NCBI GenBank assembly: GCA_036417435.1
Contig: CM070904.1
Location: forward strand, 40,458,408 to 40,522,407
Origin: Inia geoffrensis
Lineage: Eukaryota; Chordata; Mammalia; Artiodactyla; Iniidae
Direction: 5' to 3'
Length of the DNA stretch: 64,000 nt
A program made the translations under genes and the position numbers. Below are positions 1 through 8,687 of this stretch, one piece after another (position 1 is the stretch's first letter; each line of letters begins with the position of its first letter). A model generated the notes under the pieces. It was not told the DNA's origin. It was given only the letters and a program-made list of their open reading frames with translations, and did not search any database.

Positions 1-254
1 CTTGACCAAAACCCCAGAGATGTTTTTTTTTTTCCCCTAATTCTAGAAGTTCTCTTTTTTATTTAGCACCAGGGACCCTCTGCTTTCTTCCTGAAATTCC
101 TTTCTCTTTTGTTTCTCTGTCACTGCTTTGTCCTGACATCCCCTGGCCCTTTCCCCTGCTGCTGCCTTCTATTCCTTCCCCTGTTACTTAAATGTGGGCT
201 TCCCCCTGGCACAGCCGCAACTGCCTGCTGGGTGTCTTCCTTCTGCTCTTTAGA
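1..254. other. single-copy flank, nothing recognised
   Basis: T- and C-rich non-coding DNA with no repeat, exon or RNA that I recognise. It ends at the left target-site duplication of the inverted LINE-1 that follows. Confidence 0.5.
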
Positions 255-263
255 AGTCAACAT

Positions 264-752
264 CTGTACCATTTTTTTAGATTCCACATATAAGCACTAT
301 CCTATCGTATTTGTCTTTCTCTGTCTGACTTACTTTACTCAGAATGACAATCTCTTGGTCCATCCATGTTGCTGCAGATGGCATTATTTCATTCTTTTTT
401 ATGGCTGAGTGATATTCCGTGGTATACATGTACCACATCCTCTTTATCCATTCCTCTGTTGATGGACATTTTGGTTGCTTCCATGTCCTGGCTCTTGTAA
501 ATAGTGCTGCTATGAACATTGGGGTGCAATAAGGACCTACTGTATAGCATGGGGAACTCTTCTCAATACTCTGTGATGACGTATATGCGAAAAGAATCTA
601 AAAAACCTTGGATATATGTATATGTGTAACTGATTCACTTTGCTATACAGCAGAAACTAGCACAACGTTGTAAATCAACTATACTCCAATAAAAATTAAA
701 AATAATAAAGGTGTGACTGTGGACAAGATCCCAAAAAAAAAAAAAAAAAAAG
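264..752 (+). mobile_element. 5'-inverted (twin-primed) LINE-1 3' end
   Basis: A truncated LINE-1 made of two head-opposed pieces. Bases 264-527 are the end of ORF2 and start of the 3'UTR in reverse orientation. Bases 528-710 are the last part of the 3'UTR in forward orientation, beginning aaggacctactgtatagc and ending with AATAAA signals. A 22-base segment (711-732) and an A20 tract (733-752) follow. The duplication agtcaacat flanks the whole insert at 255-263 and 753-761. The part of the 3'UTR normally lying between the two pieces is missing, as expected for twin-primed reverse transcription. The ORF2 part is only a C-terminal scrap and is not functional. Confidence 0.85.
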
Positions 753-761
753 AGTCAACAT

Positions 762-1104
762 GCCCCACATGGAATTCTTCACGTTATACCCAAAAGGAGT
801 TTAATCCTTGATTTCTCTATTTTTCTTGAGAGTCCCATCATTTCCTCAGTGATTATTGCTGACTCAAGATCCCAAGTCCTAGAGTTGGATGCTGACCTGG
901 AGTTGGATGTCTCCAGTCTTCCTAAATTAAATAAATAGGTACTGAGTGCTGGGTTGTAGGCTTTCCCACTGAAAAGCTCAGGGTCTGGAGGATTGGTGTG
1001 AGAACAATGGCTGCAGTCAGCAGGTTCATGTGTTCTGGTAGCCCAGAGACAGGAGAGAGGGGAAGATGGCACATATCCATGGGGGATCCCCTAGGTGCCA
1101 TTTC
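762..1104. other. single-copy stretch, nothing recognised
   Basis: No repeat, exon or RNA feature recognised. Confidence 0.4.
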
Positions 1105-1248
1105 TGGAGCCAGGCTCTTCATATAGAGCATCTCAGTTGAAGCTTATGACCCTCTGAGGTAGATATTACAGCCAAGGAAAGGTAAGTTCAGTGGGGTCAG
1201 GGTTATATGACTAAATAATAAGTGCTGGAACCAGGATTCAAAATTAGA
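1105..1248 (+). repeat. MIR SINE, diverged
   Basis: Matches the 3' half of MIR in order: a gag-gtagatatta segment, then the region corresponding to 'aaggtcacacagctag' (here ggtcagggttatatgactaa), then gtgctggaaccaggattcaa. Heavily diverged, with no duplications left. Confidence 0.6.
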
Positions 1249-1440
1249 TCTGTTATTTTTTCAGGACAACATTGTCCCCTAGGCTGTCACAGAGGAGGTG
1301 ACAAAATGAACTTTTAATCATTTACAGATGAACTCTTCTTAGTAGTTCATATGTGGAAAAGAATTCCTATCATAAGGGAAAAGAATAGGTTCAGAGGTGT
1401 GAAAGAGTGTGCCTGAGAGTTCTAAGTAGAAATAAGAAAC

Positions 1441-1843
1441 ATAAGTGGGAGAGGAAATTAGCAACATGGATGGACATAGAGATTACCATACTAAGTGAAG
1501 TAAGTCAGACAGAGAAATATCATATCACTTATATGTGGAATCTGAAAAAAATGATACAAATGAACTGATTTACAAAACAGAAACAGACTCACAGACTTAG
1601 AAAACAAACTATGGTTACCAAAGGGGAAAGAGGGGGGGGATAAATTAAGAGGTTGTGATTAACATATATACACTACTATATATAAAATAGATAATCAACA
1701 AGGACCTAGAGTATAGCATAGGGAACTCTACTCAGTATTCTGTAACAAGCTATATGGGAAAAGAATCTGAAAAAGAATAGATACAAATATGTATATGTAA
1801 AAATAAAATGATAAAAATTTTTAAAAAATAAGTGGGGGAGGAA
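1441..1843 (+). mobile_element. LINE-1 3' end with target-site duplications
   Basis: The LINE-1 body is 1457-1827: a short ORF2 C-terminal remnant (caacatggatggacat, agtaagtcagacagag) and the 3'UTR with its G-run and the tract aaggacctagagtatagc, ending in an A-rich tail. Flanking duplications ataagtgggagaggaa (1441-1456) and ataagtgggggaggaa (1828-1843) differ at one base. It is 5'-truncated and non-coding. Confidence 0.9.
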
Positions 1844-2399
1844 GTTTAGGGAGAGAGATGACATGTCAGCTTTTGGACATGTTGAGTTTGGGGTGTTTAT
1901 AGGTCAGCGAATAGTAGAAAAGATGAGTCTGGAGTTTAAGAAAGAGATAGGGAATTAGAAATTTAAAGTTATGTCATCAGGGGTTAGAACCATGGAGGCT
2001 GTAAAATTACCTAGGTGGGATGGGTAAGGCCAAAACAGAAAATATATGGGCAAGGAACTACGGAGAACAGGAAGATTGAGAGGGAACTGTCAGAGAGGCA
2101 GGGGAGCTGCAGGAAACAGCAAATGATGAAAACTAGAGAAGAGTGTCAAGAACGTCAAGGCCAGCAGGGTTCTCACAGGGATAAATGGGATCAAGACGAA
2201 AAATGACAACTGAATCTGGCAATTTAGGAGGTCAGGGGATAAATTGGCGAGAACAGTTTTAATTTGGAAATGGGAGGCGGAATACAAGTTTCAGGGGGTT
2301 GGGACATGAGCAGGGGGTACAGAGCAGAAAAAGTATGGCAGGCGGCTACTCTTTTAGGGTGAGAATGTCCATGTTCTTCTCTCTGTGGTGTTTCCTGCG
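1844..2399. other. single-copy stretch, nothing recognised
   Basis: Purine-rich single-copy DNA. The short open frames here have no recognisable domain. Confidence 0.4.
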
Positions 2400-2685
2400 G
2401 TCTTCAAGGCCCAGCTCAAAAGCAATCTCATCTATGAAATTTGCCCCAACACCTCTTTCCCTCTCTGTGTTTCCAGGTCCTTCTTGCCGTCATTGTAACT
2501 ACAACCACAATCCAGTCTGTGTTTGTTATCTGAGTCCAGCTTCCAGGACTAGATTGTAAGCTCCTTGAGATGTGAGACCCTCTTCTTGGTGCCACCCATA
2601 ACATCCAGTCCTGAACACAGTGGGTGCTCACTAAGTGCTTTGTACACAGTAGGCTCTCATGAAATGTGTGCTGAATTGAGTTATT
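2400..2685 (+). repeat. L2 LINE 3' end
   Basis: Shows the L2 3' layout in order: aaggcccagctcaaaagc, a tract equivalent to 'agactgtaagctccttgag' (here ctagattgtaagctccttga), then cacagtgggtgctcactaag and cacagtaggctctcatgaaa with a tgctgaat end. Ancient and non-coding. Confidence 0.75.
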
Positions 2686-2740
2686 TAGAGACCGGCATCG
2701 CAGAAAGCAATGGAAGTTCTCGTAATAATTCTGGTGAGGT

Positions 2741-2768
2741 TTATATACATATGTGTATATATATATTT
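2741..2768. repeat. AT-rich microsatellite
   Basis: Short run of alternating ta/at with one gtg interruption. Confidence 0.7.
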
Positions 2769-3109
2769 GTTTTTTTGAGGGCAGGGAATATATGCTGAGT
2801 AAATGAAATGGAGCTAGGTTTTCTGATTGGTTTATCTTGAGTTAGATAACGGGTTCAACGATTGTTTCAGTACTTTATATATTTGGTCTACACGGAAGCA
2901 CACAATTAGCATGAAATTTTGTTCGACTTGTTGTTTTGTTCAGTTTGTTGAAGTTTGTCAACTGATTTATCTAGGAATTTTACCTTTGTTGAGACATGAG
3001 CTTTCAAGGGTTCCCACCAACCTCTCAGTGCTCTGGATAGATCTGAGGTTATGAAATGGAGAAGGGATACTAACTGAAAAGAGGTGAGTGTTGCTATGCA
3101 GTGTTCTAG
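2769..3109. other. single-copy stretch, nothing recognised
   Basis: No repeat, exon or RNA feature recognised. Confidence 0.4.
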
Positions 3110-3290
3110 AAGACACTGGACTTAGACTCAGGATATTTGATGTGTGGTCCCAGCCCTGCTCACGATTAGCCGTGCCGCCTTACTCAGCTGCTTCTCTGGG
3201 CCTCGGTTCCACATATGTTAACACAAGGCGGTTTAGATAAGATGTGTCTAAGATCACCTTTCCTATTTTAACACTGTATGAATCTGTGAA
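3110..3290 (+). repeat. MIR SINE
   Basis: Contains the MIR core order: a cactggacttagactca segment, cccagccctgctcacg, a diverged 'gtgtgacctt' region, cttctctgggcctcggttcc, then a downstream aagatcaccttt segment. Typical of old MIR divergence. Confidence 0.65.
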
Positions 3291-4012
3291 AAACATTTCT
3301 ACAGTCATATTCTACAAGATCGTTCACCCTCATGCTTGCTACTTTCCAACATCCATGTGGCAGTGAACATGGAACTACTGAGGGAGTAAAGCTCAAAACT
3401 GGTTCCTTGCCTCCCTCCCCACCATCTTAGTCCTGCCTTGCTGTCATTCTAAAGAACTAAATGCAACTTGATCGCCCCAGCTTGGTTGTTGAACTGAAAG
3501 CTCTGAAGGGAAAAGGACTATGTCTAATCTCCTCCGTGTATCACCCCAGCACCGGTTCTGCATCCCGCACGCACTGTTCAGCCTGTTTGCTTAACGGATT
3601 TGCTTGACTGTGTCGAATCTGTGCGGGAACCTCTTGAAGGTGAATCTCTCAGCTTGGCAGGTAATTCATGATTCCTATTTGTTGCTATTGATTTTAATTA
3701 TGTACTGTATTTCTCTAAATATTCTACACAGACTCAGAAACTTCCAAAAGCACAAGGGATAGATATAGACATAGATACTTAAGATTGAAAATAAAAACCA
3801 GAAGAACAGAAGAAAATCCCCAGCAGTGATTCTCTCTTATATTTTTGCAATCACAATGTGGGTGACAGCTCCTGCTGTTTCTGGCTTCCTGAGTTCTGAG
3901 CAATTTCTCAGTTGGGTTCTGGGAGTTAGGGTAGGGGTGAGTGGATGGTAAGAGCCTTCTTATCTGATCTGACAGAACTGGTAGTTGTTTTAATGTAAGG
4001 ACCGGTTAAAAA
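3291..4012. other. mostly single-copy; possible weak L2 at 3480-3610
   Basis: About 3480-3610 faintly resembles an L2 3' end (gaaagctctgaagggaaaag followed by a caccccagcaccggttc segment), but too diverged to be sure. Nothing else recognised. Confidence 0.3.
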
Positions 4013-4021
4013 TGGGCATCT

Positions 4022-4241
4022 GAGGGCTTCCCTGGTGGTGCAGTGGTTGAGAGTCCGCCTGCCAACGCAGGGGACCCATATGGGTTTGTGCCCCGATCTG
4101 GGGAGATCCCACATGCCGCAGAGCGGCTGGGCCCGTGAGCCATGGCCGCTGAGCCTGCACGTCCGGAGCCTGTGCTCTGCAACGGGAGAGGCCACAACAG
4201 TGAGAGGCCCGTGTATCACAAAAAAAAAAAAAAAAAAAAAA
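4022..4241 (+). mobile_element. CHR-type tRNA-derived SINE
   Basis: Starts gggcttccctggtggtgc and carries a pol III A box (tggtgcagtgg) and a weakened B-box region (gggtttgtgcccc). It ends ...gtgagaggcccgtgtatcac followed by about A21. The duplication gggcatct lies at 4014-4021 and 4242-4249. This is the short, young cetacean form with the unit acgtccggagcctgtgctc. It has no protein and depends on LINE-1 machinery. Confidence 0.92.
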
Positions 4242-4302
4242 GGGCATCTTAAAAAAGTGATGCACACACAGCTCAAACATTTCAGTCTAAAAACCTGTGA
4301 AT

Positions 4303-4645
4303 AGGGGACTTCCCTGATGGCACATTGGTTAAGAATTCGCCTGCCAGTGTAGGGGACACAGGTTCGCGCCTTGGTTGGGAAGATCCCTCATGCTACGGAG
4401 CAATTAAGCCCGCATGCCACAGCTACTGAGCCTGCACTCTAGAGCCCACAAACTGCAACTACTGAGCCCACGCGCCTAGAGCCCATGCTCTGCAACAAGA
4501 GAAGCCATTGCAGTGAGAAGCCCGTGCACCGCAACAAAGAGTAGCCCCCCACTCACCACAACTAGAGAAAGCCCGTGCGCAGCAACGGAGACCCGACGCA
4601 GCCAAAAATAAATAAATAAATCATTTAAAAAAATAAATAAAAACC
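4303..4645 (+). mobile_element. CHR-type SINE, long older form
   Basis: Starts acttccctgatggcacattg and shows the extended body with repeated 'actgagcc...agagcc' modules and gagaagcccgtgcaccgc. The tail is an (aaat)n run. Flanking duplication aaaacctgtgaat at 4290-4302 and 4646-4658. It lies only about 60 bp from the previous SINE, so this is two independent insertions, as the different duplications show. Confidence 0.9.
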
Positions 4646-4810
4646 AAAACCTGTGAATGCATATTTCTTTCTCAATCTTTTGACTGAGGGTCAAGGCCTT
4701 ACTCTTCCATACGCATGCTTCCATACAATGATCTAGGTGAGAAGCCCGTGAAAATCATTGCAAAGCAGTCTGAGCACAGAATCCTGGATATTTATAGTAA
4801 TTTCACTAGG

Positions 4811-5150
4811 TTTTTTTTTTTTTTTTTTTGCTTTACAATGGTATGTTAGTTTCTGCTTTATAACAAAGTGAATCAGCTATACATATACATATAGCCCCAT
4901 ATCGCCTCCCTCTTGCAACTCCCTCCCTCCCACCCTCCCTATCCCACTGCTCCAGGTGGACACAAAGCACCGAGCTGATCTCCTTGTGCTATGCGGCTGC
5001 TTCCCGCTGCTTCCCACTAGGTATCTATTATACATTTGGTAGTGTATATATAAGTCCACGCCACTCTCTCACTTCGTCCCAGCTTACCCTTCCCCCTCCC
5101 TGTGTCCTTAAGTCCATTCTCTAGTAGTTCTGTGTCTGTGTTCACCTTCA
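4811..5150 (-). mobile_element. LINE-1 3'UTR, minus strand
   Basis: Begins with a T18 run (the A tail on the other strand), then gctttacaatggtatgttag, the tract corresponding to 'gggagatcagctcggtgctt' in reverse, and ends near gtctgtgttcacct. It corresponds to the 3'UTR of the full LINE-1 at 12457-12835. 5'-truncated. I could not settle its duplications. Confidence 0.85.
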
Positions 5151-5269
5151 TCTAATTAAACACAGCTTGAGAATCTTTCTATAGTTTTCAACCTAATTTT
5201 CATAGAATTAACTCTCTTTTTTAACTCATATTTCATCAATGTTTATATTTATATAATTTCCATAGCATT

Positions 5270-5284
5270 TAAAACTGTTAACAG
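5270..5284 (+). repeat. left target-site duplication of composite LINE-1
   Basis: The 15-mer taaaactgttaacag occurs here and again at 12836-12850. The LINE-1 match starts immediately after it at 5285. The first A's could partly be tail-derived in the right copy, but at least ctgttaacag is unambiguous. Confidence 0.85.
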
Positions 5285-5637
5285 CAAAGCAATTTACAGA
5301 TTCAATGCAATCCCTATCAAAGTACCACTGGCATTTTTCACAGAACTAGAACCAAAAACTTCACAATTTGTATGGAAACACAAAAGACTCTGAAGCCAAA
5401 GCAATCTTGAGAAAGAAAAACAGAGCTGGAGGAATCAGGCTTCCTGATTGCAGACTATACTACAAAGCTATGGTAATCAAGAAATATGGTACTGGCACAA
5501 AAACAGAAATATAGATCAATGGAACAGGATACAAAGCCCAGAGATAAACCCATGCACATATAGTCACCTTATCTTTGCTAAAGGAGGCAAGAATATACAG
5601 GGGAAAAAAGACAGCCTCTTCAATAAGTGGTGCTGGA
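5285..5637 (+). pseudogene. LINE-1 ORF2 fragment fused upstream of a LINE-1 5'UTR
   Basis: Corresponds to 11092-11443 of the ORF2 in the same composite: it opens caaagcaatttacagattc and stops at aagtggtgctgg. By eye the two differ at roughly 7% of positions, so it is not a recent copy of its partner. Read as protein it covers the part of ORF2 just past the reverse-transcriptase core, including the stretch around [14 protein letters not shown], with a frameshift near 5396 and no start of its own. It is directly joined to the 5' end of the complete LINE-1 without a poly-A tract or 3'UTR between them. It has no independent function. Confidence 0.85.
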
Positions 5638-7739
5638 GGAGGGAATTGGGAAGATGGCGGAAGAGTAAGACGTGGAGATCACCTTCCTCCCCACAGATAC
5701 ATCAGAGATACATCTACACGTGGAACATCTCCTACAGAACACCTACTGAATGCTGGCAGAAGACCTCAGACCTCCCAAAAGGCAAGAAACTCCCCACGTA
5801 CCTGGGTAGGGCAAAAGAAAAAAGAATAAACAGAGACAAAAGAATAGGGATGGGACCTGCACCAGTGGGAGGGAGCTGTGAAGGAGGAAAGGTTTCCACA
5901 CACTAGGAAGCCCCTTTGCAGGCAGAGACTGCGGGTGGCGGAGGCGGGGAGCTTCGGAGCCGCGGAGGAGAGCACAGCAACAGGGGTGCGGAGGGCAAAG
6001 CGGGGAGATTCCTGCACAGAGGATCAGGGCCGACCGGCACTCACCAGCCCGAGAGGCCTGTCTGCTCACCTGCTGGGGTGGGCGGGGCTGGGAGTTGAGG
6101 CTTGTGCTTTGGTCGGAGCACACGGAGAGGACTGGGGTTGGCGGCGTGAACACAGCCTGCAGGGGGTTAGTGCGCCAGGGCTAGCCAGGAGGGAGTCCGG
6201 GGAAAAGTCTGGAGCTGCCGAAGAGGCAAGAGACTTTTTCTTGCCTCTTTGTTTCCTGGTGCACGAGGAGAGGCGATTAAGAGCGCGGCTTTAAGGAGCT
6301 CCAGAGACGGGCGTGAGCCGTGGCTAAAAGCGTGGACCCCAGAGATGGGCATGAGATGCTAAGGCTGCTGCTGCCACCACCAAGAAGCCTGTGTGCAAGC
6401 ACAGGTCACTATCCACACCCCCCTTCTGGGGAGCCTGTGCAGCCCACCACTGCCAGGGTCCCGGGATCCAGGGACAACTTCCCTGGGAGAACGCAAGGCA
6501 TGCCTCAGGCTGGTGCAACGTCATGCCGGCCTCTGCCGCTGCGGGCTTGCCCTGCACTCCGTGCCCCTCTGTCCCAGCGGCCTGAGTGCGCCAGAGCCCC
6601 CGAATCAGCGGCTCCTTTAACCCCATCCTGTCTGAGAGAAGAACAGACGCCCTCAGGTGACCTGCACGCAGAGGCGGGGCCAAATCCAAAGCTGATCCCC
6701 GGGAGCTGTGCGAACAAAGAAGAGAAAGGGAAATCTCTCCCAGCAGCCTCAGAAGCAGTGGATTAAAGCTCCACAATCAACTTGATGTACCCTGCATCTG
6801 TGGAATACCTGAATAGACAACGAATCATCCCAAATTGAGGAGGTGGACTTTGAGAGCAAGATTTATTATTTTTTTTCCCCTTTTCCTCTTTTTGTGAGTG
6901 TGTATGTGTATGCTTCTGTGTGAGATTTTGTCTATATAGCTTTGCTGTCACCATTTGTCCTAGGGTTCTATCTGTCCGCTTTTTTTTTTCTTTTTAAAAA
7001 AACTTTTTTCTTGATAATTATTTTTATTTTAATAACTTTATTTTATTTTATCTTACTTTATTTTATTTTATCCTCTTTCCTCTTTCTTTCTTTCTTCCTT
7101 TCTACCTTCCTTCCTTCCTTTTTCTTTTTCTTTCTTTCTTTCTTTCTTTTTTTCATTCTTTCTTTCTTTCCTTCTTTCTCTCTCTTTCTTTCTTTCTTTC
7201 CCTCCTTCCTTCCTTCTACTTTTTCTCCCTTTTATTCTGAGCTGTGTGGATGAAAGGCTCTTGGTGCTCCAGCTAGGCATCAGGGCTGTGCCTCTGAGGT
7301 GGGAGAGCCGAATTCAGGACACTGGTCCACAAGAGACCTCCCAGCTCCAAATAATATCAAACGGCAAAAATCTCCCAGAGACCTCTGTCTCAACACCAGC
7401 ACCCAGCTTCACTCAATGACCAGCAAGCTACAGTGCTGGACATCCTATGCCAAACAACTAGCAAGACAGGAACACAATCCCACCCATTAGCAGAGAGGCT
7501 GCCTAAAATCATAATAAGTCCACAGACACCTCAAAACACACCATCAGAAGTAGACCTGCTCACCAGAAAGACAAGATCCAGCCTTATCCACCAGAACACA
7601 GGCACTAATCCCCTCCACCAGAAATCCTACACAACCCACTAAAACAACTTTAGCCACTGGGGACAGACACCAAAAACAACAAGAACTACGAACCTGCAAA
7701 CTGCAAAAAGGAGACCCCAAACACAGTAAGATAAGCAAA
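5638..7739 (+). promoter_or_regulatory. LINE-1 5'UTR (internal promoter), CpG-rich
   Basis: Starts near gggaattgggaagatggcgg. The motif aagatggcgg (5651-5660) matches a YY1 site, which in known LINE-1s positions transcription start. Bases 5900-6750 are GC- and CpG-rich. From 6860 to 7240 the sequence turns into a T/C-rich tract, and 7250-7739 leads into ORF1. Open frames here (for example the 148-150 codon ones around 6320-6780) are unassigned and in my view artefacts of GC-rich DNA. It is expected to drive pol II transcription of the element when intact. Whether it still does so is unknown. Confidence 0.75.
7020..7240 (+). repeat. polypyrimidine (TTTC/TTCC)n tract inside the LINE-1 5'UTR
   Basis: About 220 bp almost free of purines on this strand, made of ttat, tttc and ttcc units. 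Long polypyrimidine runs can adopt triplex DNA. Here it separates the GC-rich promoter from the ORF1 leader. Confidence 0.85.
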
Positions 7740-8629
7740 ATGAGAAGACAGAAAGACACACAGCAGATGAAGGAGCAAGATAAAAACCCACCAGACCTAA
7801 CGAAGAGGAAATAGGCAGTCTACGTGAAAAAGAATTCAGAATAATGATAGTAAAGATGATCTGAAATCTTGAAAATAGAATAGAGAAAATGCAAGAAACA
7901 TTTAACAAGGACCTAGAAGAGCTAAAGATGAAAGAAGCAATGACGAACAACACAATAAATGAGATTAAAAATACTCTAGATGGGATCAATAGCAGAATAA
8001 CTGAGGCAGAAGAACGGATAAGTGACCTGGAAGATAAAATAGTGGAAATAACTACTGCAGAGCAGAATAAAGAATAAGGAATGAAAAGAACTGAGGACAG
8101 TCTCAGAGACCTGTGGGACAACATTAAATGCACCAACATTTGAATTATAGGGGTTCCAGAAGAAGAAGAGAAAAAGAAAGGGACAGAGAAAAGATTTGAA
8201 GAGATTATAGTTGAAAACTTCCTGAATATGGGAAAGGAAATAGTTAATCAAGTCCAGGAAGCACAGAGAGTCCCATACAGGAACAATCCAAGGAGAAAAA
8301 CGCCAACACACATATTAATCAAACTGTCAAAAATTAAATACAAAGAAAACAAATTAAAAGCAGCAAGGGAAAAACAACAAATAAGACACAAGGGAATCCC
8401 CATAAGGTTAACAGCTGATCTTTCAGCAGAAACTCTGTAAGCCAGAAGGGACTGGCAGCACATATTTAAAGTGATGAAGGAGAAAAACCTGCAACCAAGA
8501 TTACTGTACCCAGCAAGGGTCTCATTCTGACTTGATGGAGAAATTAAAACCTTTACAGACAAACAAAAGCTGAGAGAGTTCAGCACCACCAAACCAGCTT
8601 TACAACAAATGCTAAAGGAACTTCTCTAG
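7740..8629 (+). pseudogene. LINE-1 ORF1 (RNA-binding protein), broken
   Basis: ORF1 normally makes a trimeric coiled-coil RNA chaperone of about 300 residues that coats LINE-1 RNA in the cytoplasm. The start is taken at the ATG at 7740 (MRRQKDTQQMKEQ). Recognisable parts: the coiled coil (GINSRITEAEERISDLEDKI, about 7980-8040), the central RRM-like region with IGVPEEEEKKKGTEK (about 8145-8190), and the C-terminal domain (RVPYRNNPRRK... KGIPIRLTADLSAETL). Damage: a one-base frameshift near 7800, a TGA near 7861, a TAA at the end of the 7889-8077 block, a stop after KCTNI, and a stop after SAETL. The final LQQMLKELL and TAG at 8627-8629 match the normal end. The 58-bp gap to ORF2 is typical. 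Confidence 0.9.
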
Positions 8630-8687
8630 GCAAGAAACACAAGAGAAGGAAAAGACCTACAATAACAAACACAAAACAATTAAGAAA

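Noticed and set aside
4022..4100. Functional tRNA gene
   Set aside because: A and B box motifs belong to the tRNA-derived SINE head. No cloverleaf is maintained.
4035..4304. Open frames of 60-117 codons over SINEs (also at 14264, 40201, 47646, 48058, 50011)
   Set aside because: They recur in every CHR-type SINE copy on both strands. SINEs are pol III non-coding elements.
5900..6750. CpG-rich block as a cellular gene promoter
   Set aside because: It is explained by the LINE-1 5'UTR and lies within its duplications.
6320..6776. 148-150 codon frames on both strands
   Set aside because: They lie in the GC-rich LINE-1 5'UTR, where stops are rare by composition. No domain seen.
7068..7280. Lys/Glu/Arg-rich small protein, minus strand
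   Set aside because: Translation of the polypyrimidine tract.
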